Source: Shimia sp022448905 (lineage in GTDB: Bacteria; Pseudomonadota; Alphaproteobacteria; Rhodobacterales; Rhodobacteraceae). From it: a stretch of DNA of 64,000 nucleotides. A program made the translations under genes and the position numbers. The stretch covers positions 1,674,001-1,738,000 of the forward strand of contig NZ_CP138953.1 in assembly GCF_047126315.1 (NCBI RefSeq), read 5' to 3'. Position 1 is the first letter of the stretch. The number at the start of each line of letters is the position of its first letter. Below, piece after piece: positions 16,199 to 24,480 of this stretch. The notes below the pieces were generated by a model that did not search any database, was not told the origin of the DNA, and saw nothing but the letters and a program-made list of their open reading frames with translations.

Positions 16199-17164
16199 AT
16201 GCTGATAGTACCTGAACGCGAAATTGCCGACCTGATGACCCGCGAGGCGGCGTTTGATGCGGTTGAAAAAGTTTTTGCCGCCATGGCCGCGCGCGATGCG
16301 TATAACTTCCCGGTGGTGCGCGAAGCCATTGGCCACGAAGACGCGTTGTATGGGTTCAAAGGCGGCTTTGATCAGGCGGGGCTGACGCTGGGCCTGAAGG
16401 CGGGCGGCTACTGGCCCAACAACCTGGAAAAGCGCGGCCTGATCAACCACCAGTCCACCGTGTTCCTGTTTGATCCGGACACTGGCAAGGCCAAAGCCAT
16501 GGTGGGCGGCAATCTGTTGACCGCGCTGCGCACCGCTGCCGCGTCGTCCGTTTCGATCAAACATTTGGCCCGCGAAGATGCCAAGGTCATCGGCATGATT
16601 GGCGCAGGGCATCAGGCCACCTTCCAACTGCGCGCCGCCTTGGAGCAGCGCCAGTTTGAGAAAGTTATCGGCTGGAACTACCACCCGGACATGCTGCCAA
16701 ACATTGAAAAAGTCGCCACCGAAGCTGGCTTGCCATTTGAGGCCGTGGAACTGGACGGTATGAAACAGGCTGACGTGATCATCTCGATCACCTCCGCCTT
16801 TGCCCCCTCCTTGATGGCGGATCATGTCTCCCCCGGCACGCACATCGCCTGCATGGGCACCGACACCAAAGGCAAACAGGAGGTCGAAAGCGCGCTTTTG
16901 GCGAAAGCCTCTGTCTTCACCGACGAGGTGGCGCAATCGATCACCATCGGCGAGGCGCAGCACGCGGTGGCCGAAGGGCTGATTGAAGTCAGTGATGTGG
17001 CCGAAGTCGGCGCGGTGATCAACGGCACCAACCCGGGCCGCACCTCGGCAGAGCAGATCACCCTGTTTGATGGCACCGGCGTTGGCTTGCAGGATCTTGC
17101 GGTGGCCGCGGCCGTCGTCGATCTGGCTGTCGAAAAAGGCATCGCCATCGAGGTCGATTTCTAA
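16199..17164 (+). CDS. bhcD: Iminosuccinate reductase BhcD
   Basis: Reduces iminosuccinate to L-aspartate with NADH, closing the cycle. The 321-residue protein belongs to the ornithine cyclodeaminase/mu-crystallin family: N-terminal substrate domain (FKGGFDQAGLTLGLKAGGYWP), Rossmann motif GMIGAGHQATFQL, and GTDTKGKQEVESALL in the C-terminal part. The end of the set (iminosuccinate in, aspartate out) makes the assignment much stronger than sequence family alone, since relatives include ornithine cyclodeaminases and ketimine reductases. Followed by a terminator. Confidence 0.94.
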   Translation: MLIVPEREIADLMTREAAFDAVEKVFAAMAARDAYNFPVVREAIGHEDALYGFKGGFDQAGLTLGLKAGGYWPNNLEKRGLINHQSTVFLFDPDTGKAKAMVGGNLLTALRTAAASSVSIKHLAREDAKVIGMIGAGHQATFQLRAALEQRQFEKVIGWNYHPDMLPNIEKVATEAGLPFEAVELDGMKQADVIISITSAFAPSLMADHVSPGTHIACMGTDTKGKQEVESALLAKASVFTDEVAQSITIGEAQHAVAEGLIEVSDVAEVGAVINGTNPGRTSAEQITLFDGTGVGLQDLAVAAAVVDLAVEKGIAIEVDF

Positions 17165-17189
17165 GTTCCTCTAACCGCTTGGAAACACA

Positions 17190-17229
17190 CGCCTCCGTTG
17201 CTTCTTGGCTGCGGAGGCGCTTTGTTTTT
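17190..17229 (+). terminator. Terminator after bhcD
   Basis: CGCCTCCG (17190-17197) pairs with CGGAGGCG (17212-17219) around a 14-base loop, followed by a T-rich stretch with one G. It lies 25 bases after the bhcD stop and separates the glyoxylate cluster from the purine cluster. Confidence 0.85.
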
Positions 17230-17712
17230 GGCGTTTGCTGCTCCCAAACTTACGCGACGTTTTATTCAAAAATCCATTGAAAGTATCTCCCGATTTGCGC
17301 CGTTTTGCGCCGTAGTCACAGCCGGTAAAACCAAGGCCACACGCGCGCGATACCCGCGCGAAAGGGGAGGCCAGATGGCACATTGCTTGGATAGGACGGC
17401 TCAGAAAGACAGCGCCCACGCGCGGTCTGATGTCGATCTGTCCCAGTCTCCCTCACGCACCCAATACCGCGACGGCCTGTCTGTCGCGCCCTTGATCTGC
17501 CCCTCGTGGGCAGGCGGTAGCCGCACACTGCGGCCTGCTGGGATCGCCGCGCACCGCGTGGCTGAAGTGGCCCCAGCGCTGACCTCTGAAACTGCCGCAA
17601 CTCCCCAACTTCGGGGCACTGGACCGCATATCGCAGCCCAGTGAGTTCACGCCAAGAGATGTCGCCTAGAGGAGAGGGCGGCATCCCTTCGGTTAGCAAA
17701 TGGAGGTCCCAC
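17230..17712 (+). promoter_or_regulatory. Long structured leader of the purine permease gene, candidate riboswitch
   Basis: About 480 bases without a believable gene, but rich in perfect hairpins: CGCGAC/GTCGCG (17468-17473 with 17483-17488), CTGCCC/GGGCAG (17497-17502 with 17508-17513), GCCGCA/TGCGGC (17520-17525 with 17529-17534). GCAGGC (17510-17515) can alternatively pair with GCCTGC (17533-17538). Near the start codon, GATGTCGCC pairs with GGCGGCATC (17658-17666 with 17677-17685), while CATCCCT (17682-17688) can instead pair with AGGGATG (17716-17722), which would hide the TGGAGG ribosome site and the ATG. The two pairings exclude each other. Class unknown; an NMT1-type (xanthine) riboswitch is one idea. 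Confidence 0.5.
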
Positions 17713-19293
17713 ATGAGGGATGGTAGCTATACCTACAAGCTGTTTGATCGCAGCGATTTTAGTGCCTTTTGGGCGCTGTTCACCGACAATTTGATCAACC
17801 TGATGGTGCTGGCTGGCGTCTGTCAGTTTGTGTTCCAGATGCCTGCCGAGATTGTCTATGGCCGCATCGTGCCGGGCGCGGCCGTGGCCATTCTGGCCGG
17901 GATCGCCGTCTATGTGGGCTTGGCCAAACGCGCCGCCGCCCAACATGGCCGTGACGTGACCGCGCTGCCCTACGGCATCTCGACCCCGGTGATGTTTGTC
18001 TATCTGTTTGGCGTGATTGGCCCGATTTACTGGTCCACCAATGACCCAATGCTGGCCTGGCAGGTCGGTATCGGCGCTGGCTTCATGGGCGGCATCGTCG
18101 CTGCGCTGGGCGCGGTGATTGGCCCATGGCTAAAACGTGTGACCCCGCGCGCCGGTATGCTGGGCACGCTTTGCGGCATCGCGCTGGTGTTCATCGGCAC
18201 CGTGCCCCTAGCGACCGTGTTTGAAAACCCATTCATCGGCTTTGCCTCGATGATCATCATCCTCTGGGGCCTCGTGGGCCGCTTCCGCCTGCCATATAAC
18301 ATCCCCGCCGGTCTGCTCGCGCTGATTGTCGGCACCGTGGTGGCCTTTGGCATTGGCGAAGCCAAGCTCAGCCTGGATGGCGTCGGCTTCTACCCACCTC
18401 TGCCCTATATCGGTGACCTGCTCGCAGGCATCCAGTATCTGTTTGCCAACCCGGAACTGTTCCTCGTGCTGGTGCCGGTGCAGATCTACAACTTCATCGA
18501 GACCATGAACAACGTGGAAAGCGCCGAAGCGGCGGGCGACCATTACCCTGTGGCCACCTGTCAGATCACCGATGGCGTGGGCACCATGGTGGGCGCGGTC
18601 TTTGGCTCGCCTTTCCCAACCACCGCCTACATCGGCCATCCGGCTTATAAGCGCATGGGTGCACATGCCGGCTACATCATTGGGGTCGGCGCGGTGATCC
18701 CGCTGGCGGCCTTCTTTGGTCTGTTGGCCTTCCTCAACAACCTGATCCCGACCGCAGCCGCGGCCCCGGTGCTGGTGTTTGTTGCGCTCAGCCTGATCAC
18801 CAACACCGCGCATTCGGTGAAAACCGACCACATGGCCGCTGTGACCATCGCGATGATGCCACATGTCTCGGCTTTCCTGATGGTGAAATGGGGCTCACTG
18901 ATGGGCGCATTGGGGGCCGTGGGTGTGGCAGGTCTGCCAAATCTTGGTGACGAGGCCTTGACCGCCGCGCTGTTGCAGCAAGGCGCGCATTTCGAAGGCC
19001 ACCTGGCCCTCTCGCAAGGCGCCATCTTGACCGGTCTGATCTGGGGGGCCATTGTCGCCAGCGTCATTGATGGCCGCTTCCGCAATGCTGGTGGCTTTGC
19101 TCTGGCCGCCGCCGTGATGTCCGCTCTGGGCATCATCCATGGCGCCAGCCTGCACATGCCGGAACTCTCCGGTGTGACCTCCGGCTACCTGATCGCGGCC
19201 GCCTTCCTCTACATCTACCCGCTGTTTCACAAAGAGGATGACCTCGTGAACGAAAACGCGGTGGTGGACGAGGCTCCGGCACCCGCCGAATAA
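17713..19293 (+). CDS. Purine (xanthine/uracil-type, NCS2/AzgA-like) permease
   Basis: Inner-membrane transporter. The 526-residue product has about 12-14 hydrophobic segments and the xanthine/uracil permease pattern, with the early FDRSDFSAFWALFTDNLINL, a polar YNFIETMNNVESAEAAGDHY and SPFPTTAYIGHPAYKRMGA. The start ATG 17713 has TGGAGG 6 bases upstream; a longer open frame exists but would bury this site. It is upstream of guanine deaminase, HIU hydrolase and PuuD, so a purine base is the probable substrate. The acidic C-terminal tail is cytoplasmic. Exact specificity (guanine, hypoxanthine, xanthine or urate) cannot be read. Confidence 0.88.
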   Translation: MRDGSYTYKLFDRSDFSAFWALFTDNLINLMVLAGVCQFVFQMPAEIVYGRIVPGAAVAILAGIAVYVGLAKRAAAQHGRDVTALPYGISTPVMFVYLFGVIGPIYWSTNDPMLAWQVGIGAGFMGGIVAALGAVIGPWLKRVTPRAGMLGTLCGIALVFIGTVPLATVFENPFIGFASMIIILWGLVGRFRLPYNIPAGLLALIVGTVVAFGIGEAKLSLDGVGFYPPLPYIGDLLAGIQYLFANPELFLVLVPVQIYNFIETMNNVESAEAAGDHYPVATCQITDGVGTMVGAVFGSPFPTTAYIGHPAYKRMGAHAGYIIGVGAVIPLAAFFGLLAFLNNLIPTAAAAPVLVFVALSLITNTAHSVKTDHMAAVTIAMMPHVSAFLMVKWGSLMGALGAVGVAGLPNLGDEALTAALLQQGAHFEGHLALSQGAILTGLIWGAIVASVIDGRFRNAGGFALAAAVMSALGIIHGASLHMPELSGVTSGYLIAAAFLYIYPLFHKEDDLVNENAVVDEAPAPAE

Positions 19294-19379
19294 CGTCCAC
19301 TTCCCCGGACGCCCTTGTGCGGGCCAGCCTTGTCCTTCGGCGGCCCGCACCTTTTCATTCCTCCACATTGGACCCGACC

Positions 19380-20738
19380 ATGTCACACACAGAGACTCAA
19401 ACGCTCCTGCGGGGCCGTATTCTGGATTTCCACGCCGCCCCAACAGATGAGATGGACACCGACGCCTATACCTACATCAAGGACGGCGCGATCCTAATCG
19501 AAGATGGCAAGATCAAAGCCACCGGTGTCTATCAAGACATTGCTGCGCGAGCGCCACAAGCCACGGTCAAAGACCACCGCCCAAATCTGCTGCTGCCCGG
19601 TTTCATCGACACCCATGTACATTTCCCGCAGGTGCAGGTGATTGCCTCCTGGGGAGAGCAGCTTCTGGATTGGCTGAACAACTACACCTTCCCCGAAGAA
19701 ACCCGCTTTGAAGACCCTAATCACAGCACGGCGATGGCGGGCCATTTCTACGACCTGCTGACCAGCCATGGCACCACCACGGCAGTGTCTTACTGCTCGG
19801 TGCACACCGCGTCCGTGGAGGCCTATTTTGCCGAGGCCGAACGGCGCAATATGTGCATGATTGGTGGCAAGGTCATGATGGATCGCAACGCGCCGGATGC
19901 GCTGCGCGACACGCCACAATCCAGCTATGACGACAGCAAAAAGATGATTGCCAGGTGGCACGGCAAGGGCCGTGCGCACTACGCCATCACCCCGCGCTTT
20001 GCGATCACCTCAACGCCAGAGCAGATGCAGATGGCGCAGGCTTTGGTGGCGGAACACCCGGAGTGTTTTGTGCAGACCCACCTGAGCGAAAACCACGACG
20101 AAATTGCCTTCACCAAAGAGCTCTACCCAGATGCGCCGGACTATCTTGGTGTCTATGAAGGCTACGGCCTGCTGACGCCCAAAACCTTGCTAGGACACTC
20201 TATCCACCTGACCCCACGCGAGATTGACGTGCTGGCCGAAACGCAGGCGAAACCGGTGTTCTGCCCAACCTCTAACCTCTTCTTGGGCAGCGGTCTGTTT
20301 GACGACGGCGGGCTGCGCGCCCGCGGCATTCAGAACGCCATCGCCACCGACATCGGGGCAGGGACCAGCTACTCGATGCTGCAAACCCTCAACGAGGGCT
20401 ACAAAATTCTGCAATTGCAGAAGCAGAAACTGCACCCGCTGCGCGCCTTTGACTGGATCACCCGTGGCAACGCCGAGGTGCTGGGCCTGTCGGACAAGAT
20501 CGGCACGCTGGCGGTAGGTTCGGATGCGGATGTGGTGGTGTTGGATTCCCACGCGACCCACGCCATGGACCTGCGCATGCAGCGCGCGGAAAGCCTGTCC
20601 GAAGAGCTGTTCATCCTGCAAACATTGGGCGATGATCATGCTGTGTCAGAGACCTATGTCGCTGGCGTGGCACAGAAAAACGGCGCGGCGACCATTGCAA
20701 ACAAGCCAGCTCCAGCGCCGGTTCTCAAGTCCGCCTGA
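19380..20738 (+). CDS. guaD: Guanine deaminase
   Basis: Hydrolyses guanine to xanthine and ammonia. The 452-residue amidohydrolase has the zinc-binding strand PGFIDTHVHFPQ, the guanine-deaminase specific NYTFPEETRF, FVQTHLSENHDE, LLGHSIHL, FCPTSNLFLGSGLF and the catalytic-region Asp in ATDIGAGTS. Start ATG 19380 gives the normal family start; upstream in-frame residues look non-coding. It lies 86 bases after the permease. The xanthine dehydrogenase needed for the next step is not in the window. Confidence 0.96.
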   Translation: MSHTETQTLLRGRILDFHAAPTDEMDTDAYTYIKDGAILIEDGKIKATGVYQDIAARAPQATVKDHRPNLLLPGFIDTHVHFPQVQVIASWGEQLLDWLNNYTFPEETRFEDPNHSTAMAGHFYDLLTSHGTTTAVSYCSVHTASVEAYFAEAERRNMCMIGGKVMMDRNAPDALRDTPQSSYDDSKKMIARWHGKGRAHYAITPRFAITSTPEQMQMAQALVAEHPECFVQTHLSENHDEIAFTKELYPDAPDYLGVYEGYGLLTPKTLLGHSIHLTPREIDVLAETQAKPVFCPTSNLFLGSGLFDDGGLRARGIQNAIATDIGAGTSYSMLQTLNEGYKILQLQKQKLHPLRAFDWITRGNAEVLGLSDKIGTLAVGSDADVVVLDSHATHAMDLRMQRAESLSEELFILQTLGDDHAVSETYVAGVAQKNGAATIANKPAPAPVLKSA

Positions 20739-20772
20739 TTTCCGAAAACTCTGTCAGCTGGTTCCAATCGGG

Positions 20773-21531
20773 TCAGCTGACAAACAACCGCGCCAGAAAC
20801 ACCGCGCTCATGCCGTAGCCGATCACGACCACGATCCAGCGCACCACGGAAGCCGGAATGGCCTTGGCGACAAAAGCCCCGCTGTAGCCACCTAAGACCG
20901 CAAACGCCATCATCAGCACCGCCATCGGCCAAACCACCAGACCTGCCACTGCAAAGGTGACCACCGAAATGGCGGACAGGGCAAACGACAGCCCGTTTTT
21001 CACTCCGTTCATCAGGTGAATGTCGCGCCAGCCCCACATGGCAAACAGCGCCAACAACACAATGCCCAAACCGCCGTTGAAATAGCCGCCGTAAACGCTC
21101 ACCGAAAACAGCCCCACAGCGCCTTCCGGCTTGAACCATTTGGCCTTTTGCTGTGACCAGACCTGCAGTTTTGCGCCGAGCAAAAACGCCGTGGTGGCAA
21201 ACATCAGCAGAAACGGCACCACATAGGAAAACACCTCGTTGGAGGACACCAGCAATAACAACGACCCCGCCAATCCGCCCGCCAGCGTGATGGCGGTGAG
21301 CCGGATCATCTGAGCGCGTGACAGGGTTTTGAGTTCTGACAGAAACCCAATGGCCCCGCCCAGATAGCCGGGGAACACCGACACCGCGCTGGTGGCATTG
21401 GCCGCCACCGGCGGCACCCCGGCCCAGACCAGCGCCGGGAAGGTCAAGAACGTCCCGCCCCCCGCAATGGTGTTGACAACGCCAGCGCCAAATCCGGCCA
21501 AAGCCAGCACACAGAGTTCCAGGATCGTCAT
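20773..21531 (-). CDS. TSUP-family (TauE/SafE) membrane transporter
   Basis: The 252-residue protein has about eight membrane helices and the two-fold TauE/SafE pattern: GFGAGVVNTIAGGGTFLTFPAL near the N-terminus (quoted only in part here: NTIAGGGTFLTFPAL) and GGYFNGGLGIVLLALFA in the second half. Family members export or import sulfite, sulfoacetate or other organic anions. It is on the opposite strand, wedged between guaD and uraH, so it may have its own promoter facing uraH. A link to purine catabolism is only positional. Substrate unknown. Confidence 0.86.
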   Translation of the reverse strand: MTILELCVLALAGFGAGVVNTIAGGGTFLTFPALVWAGVPPVAANATSAVSVFPGYLGGAIGFLSELKTLSRAQMIRLTAITLAGGLAGSLLLLVSSNEVFSYVVPFLLMFATTAFLLGAKLQVWSQQKAKWFKPEGAVGLFSVSVYGGYFNGGLGIVLLALFAMWGWRDIHLMNGVKNGLSFALSAISVVTFAVAGLVVWPMAVLMMAFAVLGGYSGAFVAKAIPASVVRWIVVVIGYGMSAVFLARLFVS

Positions 21532-21712
21532 CGGGGTCTTTCTTTATCAAATTGGGTCTGGCGGTCCGCGCACCGTAAGGCGCATTGCTGGATATGCCAG
21601 ATAATCGCGCTTGTTTTTCAAGAAAAAGCGGAAAGTGCATCGTCTCAGACAGGCTTTGCCTCCAACGCCCCAACCAGACTAAAACCAATACAAACAATCA
21701 GGAGACACATCC

Positions 21713-22066
21713 ATGACCGGCTATCTGACCACCCATGTTCTGGACACCGCCCGTGGCTGCCCTGCTGAGGGCCTGAAAATTGATCTCTACCGGATCGAGG
21801 GCGAGACCCGCACCAAACTCAAATCCTTGGTCACCAATGATGACGGCCGCACCGACGAGCAAATCCTGCCCGCCGCAGAATTTGCCACCGGTGAATATGA
21901 GCTGATCTTCCACGCCGGGGCCTATCTGGACGCCTGCGGCACCCCGCCGGAAGAGCCACGTTTCCTTGATGTGGTGCCGATCCGCTTTGGCATGTCGGAA
22001 GCCTCGCACTACCACGTGCCGCTGCTGCTCTCCCCGTTTGGTTACTCCACATATCGCGGCAGCTAA
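21713..22066 (+). CDS. uraH: 5-hydroxyisourate hydrolase (transthyretin-like)
   Basis: Hydrolyses 5-hydroxyisourate, the unstable urate oxidation product, to OHCU. The 117-residue protein has the family His motif TTHVLDTARGCPAEG, FPIR-like VVPIRFGM, HYHVPLLLSPFGYSTY and the diagnostic C-terminal tetrapeptide YRGS. There is no signal peptide. RBS AGGAGA sits 8 bases before ATG. PuuD, which makes its substrate, is the next gene, separated by a terminator hairpin. Confidence 0.97.
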   Translation: MTGYLTTHVLDTARGCPAEGLKIDLYRIEGETRTKLKSLVTNDDGRTDEQILPAAEFATGEYELIFHAGAYLDACGTPPEEPRFLDVVPIRFGMSEASHYHVPLLLSPFGYSTYRGS

Positions 22067-22091
22067 GGCTCTCGAAAAAAAACAGTTTTGC

Positions 22092-22126
22092 AAAGGCGCG
22101 CTCCGGTTTCGGACGCGCCTTTATTC
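22092..22126 (+). terminator. Terminator after uraH
   Basis: AAAGGCGCG (22092-22100) pairs with CGCGCCTTT (22114-22122), extended inside by TCCG/CGGA with one bulged C, followed by ATTC. The T run is weak, so read-through to puuD is possible. Confidence 0.8.
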
Positions 22127-22258
22127 TATGCGACCTGAACTAACATGGCGGGTTTTTATTGTTCTGAATTTTTTGATACTGCTTGGCATTTAGAGGGAAT
22201 TACGAACAAAGGCCCGGTCGCGTAGACTGTACCAAATACGAATCTAGGGGAGACCGCC

Positions 22259-23494
22259 ATGTACGATATGGCAATTTTGTGGGACTGGATCGCGTTCTCG
22301 GTGCGCTGGCTACACGTCATCACCGCCATGGCTTGGATTGGCGCGTCGTTCTATTTCATCGCATTGGATCTGATGCTGAAACCGGCCAAACACCTGCCCG
22401 AAGGTGCTTATGGTGAAGAATGGGAAGTGCACGGCGGCGGCTTCTATCACACCGTAAAATACCTCGTGGCCCCGTCTGAGATGCCGGAGCACCTGACCTG
22501 GCACAAATGGCAGAGCTACACCACATGGCTCTCTGGCGCGGCGCTGTTGATGATTGTCTACTGGGTCGGCGGTGAGCTCTTCTTGCTGGACCCAACCAAA
22601 GCAGACCTGAGCCTGTTCCAGGGCATCCTGATCTCCGGCGGCTCCTTGACTATTGGTTGGCTAGCCTATGATTTTATGTGCAAATCCAAGCTCAGCGAGC
22701 AGCCAACCCTGCTGATGCTGCTGCTGTTTGCCATCCTCGTGGTGATGTCCTGGGGCTACAACCAGATCTTCACCGGCCGTGCCGCGCTGCTGCACCTGGG
22801 GGCCTTCACCGCCACCATAATGACCGCAAACGTGTTCTTCCAGATCATGCCGAACCAGCGCATTGTGGTGGACGATTTGAAAAACGGCCGCACGCCGGAT
22901 GCCAAATACGGCAAGATCGCCAAGGTGCGGTCCACCCACAACAACTACCTGACCCTGCCGGTGGTGTTCCTGATGCTGTCCAACCACTACCCGCTGGCCT
23001 TCGCCACTGAGTACGCTTGGATCATCGCCAGCCTGATCTTCTTGACCGGCGTCACCATCCGCCACTACTTCAACACCATGCATCGTACTGGCAAAGGCCC
23101 GCTCTGGACCTGGCTGATCACCGCGCTGCTGATGGTGGCCATCGCCTGGCTCTCCACTGCGCAAACTGGCGAAACCTACGAGGAATCCGAAGCCCGCGAA
23201 CTGACCGCGTATGAGCAAAAGTTTGCCTCGGCAGAGGCCTTTGAGGAAGCATACTACGCTGTGCTCGGCAACTGTTCTATGTGCCATGCGCGTGAGCCCT
23301 CGTGGGAGGGGTTGCACTGGGCTCCCAAGGGGGTGGTGCTGGAAACCGAGGCCGATGTGGCGCGCCATGCCGAGCAGATCTATCTGCAAGCGGGCCGCAC
23401 CCACGCCATGCCACCGCCCAACGCGATCGAGATGGATCAGGAAAGCCGTGATTTGATCGTCGCCTGGATCAAGGAGGTTCGTAACGGCGGGTGA
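22259..23494 (+). CDS. puuD: Membrane urate hydroxylase PuuD with C-terminal cytochrome c domain
   Basis: PuuD-type urate oxidase converts urate to 5-hydroxyisourate and passes electrons to the respiratory chain rather than directly to oxygen. The 411-residue protein has about eight or nine N-terminal membrane helices (LHVITAMAWIGASFYFIALD, MIVYWVGGELFLL, TWLITALLMVAIAWL) with conserved His residues, and a periplasmic C-terminal domain with one haem c site, CSMCH (339-343), and a distal Met in HAMPPPNA. ATG 22259 follows GGGGAGA. It acts upstream of UraH. Confidence 0.95.
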   Translation: MYDMAILWDWIAFSVRWLHVITAMAWIGASFYFIALDLMLKPAKHLPEGAYGEEWEVHGGGFYHTVKYLVAPSEMPEHLTWHKWQSYTTWLSGAALLMIVYWVGGELFLLDPTKADLSLFQGILISGGSLTIGWLAYDFMCKSKLSEQPTLLMLLLFAILVVMSWGYNQIFTGRAALLHLGAFTATIMTANVFFQIMPNQRIVVDDLKNGRTPDAKYGKIAKVRSTHNNYLTLPVVFLMLSNHYPLAFATEYAWIIASLIFLTGVTIRHYFNTMHRTGKGPLWTWLITALLMVAIAWLSTAQTGETYEESEARELTAYEQKFASAEAFEEAYYAVLGNCSMCHAREPSWEGLHWAPKGVVLETEADVARHAEQIYLQAGRTHAMPPPNAIEMDQESRDLIVAWIKEVRNGG

Positions 23495-23521
23495 GGTCAG
23501 ACGAATGTATCGGGTAGAAAT

Positions 23522-23544
23522 GGGCGCGCTGTGCGCCCTTTTTT
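23522..23544 (+). terminator. Terminator after puuD
   Basis: GGGCGC (23522-23527) and GCGCCC (23533-23538) with a 5-base loop and six Ts. Position is 27 bases after the puuD stop; it faces a minus-strand gene that ends at 23555. Confidence 0.9.
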
Positions 23545-23554
23545 GTGTGAAACG

Positions 23555-24076
23555 CTATCGGTTTGTTACGGTCGAGCAAGGGGACGGGAAGTCAATGACG
23601 TGACCATAGTCGCTTGGCTTTAAGCTCACGCCGACCATCACAAATTCGATTGTGTCCCGGTCGCCAGCCATTGGGAGGTAGAGTTCGGATGTGCTGCGAA
23701 AAGATGTGAGCGGACCGGTGTAGGGCAAAGCAATGTGGAGCGGCAGCGGATCTGTCGCAGCCAGCACAAAAGCCCCCCACATTTTTGAGCCGGGTCCTTT
23801 GCCGGGGTGGTCGGACAGCTTTGTTCCGGTAAAGACCTTACTCAGCGTCTTTTTGAGTTTGCTGCGTACATAGAGTCCTTTGAAGTCAATTGGTTCCCCG
23901 GTGCGGGAGCGCAGTACTTCGTAAATCGATAAGATGCCTGGTTGGGTTTGCGGACATGGCAATCCGATGTTCTTGAGCCGCGGCATTGCAGCACCCAGGG
24001 CCGCATCGCGCCAGATGAAATACAGTTGTTTCAGCTCGGGTTCGAGCCTTGCAACCGAGAAGTTGGAGCCTGTCAT
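23555..24076 (-). CDS. PAS_5-like (DUF1457) domain protein
   Basis: 173 residues, no signal peptide or membrane helix. The pattern matches the alphaproteobacterial PAS_5 family: an N-terminal LKQLYFIWRDA, a charged middle, then HPGKGPGSKMWGAFVLAA, LHIALPYTGPL, STSELYLPMAG and a final EFVMVGVSL strand. In that family these are positions in a PAS fold, and the proteins are often called motility or sensor-like. It lacks the usual GRLPSR segment, reading GAAMPRLKNIGLP instead. It is convergent with puuD and stands alone. The assignment is by pattern only; function unknown. Confidence 0.6.
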   Translation of the reverse strand: MTGSNFSVARLEPELKQLYFIWRDAALGAAMPRLKNIGLPCPQTQPGILSIYEVLRSRTGEPIDFKGLYVRSKLKKTLSKVFTGTKLSDHPGKGPGSKMWGAFVLAATDPLPLHIALPYTGPLTSFRSTSELYLPMAGDRDTIEFVMVGVSLKPSDYGHVIDFPSPCSTVTNR

Positions 24077-24295
24077 GTGCTGTGTGGTCTCTTTTTGGTG
24101 GTCCTTTTTCTGTCACGCGAACGATGCGCCCTCCCAAAACCCCGGACGCACGCGATGAATCCCCTTCCTGCGTTGATGTAGCGTAGCACAAAAATGCATC
24201 ACGCGGACTTTGGAGCGAAATCACATCCGCAACTCTTTGTGAACATTGAGAAAAGGAGGCGGCGAGACCAGCTTACACTGGTCAGTGCTCATAAG

Positions 24296-24372
24296 TGGCG
24301 ACCCCTGAAGGACTCGAACCCTCAACCTGCTGATTAGAAGTCAGCTGCTCTATCCAGTTGAGCTAAGGGGCC
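24296..24372 (-). tRNA. tRNA-Arg (anticodon TCT)
   Basis: Full cloverleaf on the minus strand: acceptor GGCCCCT/AGGGGTC (one G-T pair), D-arm with AGCTCAACTGGATAGAGC, anticodon stem GCTGA/TCAGC with loop CTTCTAA (anticodon TCT, reads AGA/AGG), T-arm GAGGG/TCCTTC-type with GGTTCGAGTCC, discriminator G and an encoded CCA end at 24296-24298. No integrase gene or duplicated 3' end is seen nearby, so no sign of island integration. Confidence 0.97.
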
Positions 24373-24480
24373 ATCGCCAAACGGCCAGCAGGTCGCCCTG
24401 CGCCGTCACCTTTCTAATAGCCGCGCCAGCTTGTCAACGGCGCGGGAAGGAAAAGTGGAAAACCAGTGCCGCAGGCCCTC

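Noticed and set aside
17198..17644. 148-codon frame in the purine permease leader
   Set aside because: No ribosome site, no similarity I recognise, and its sequence is full of perfect stem-loops better explained as RNA leader.
24296..24372. tRNA-Arg as an island attachment site
   Set aside because: No integrase, no duplicated 3' tRNA end and ordinary genes on both sides. XerC at 37 kb is the housekeeping type beside DUF484.
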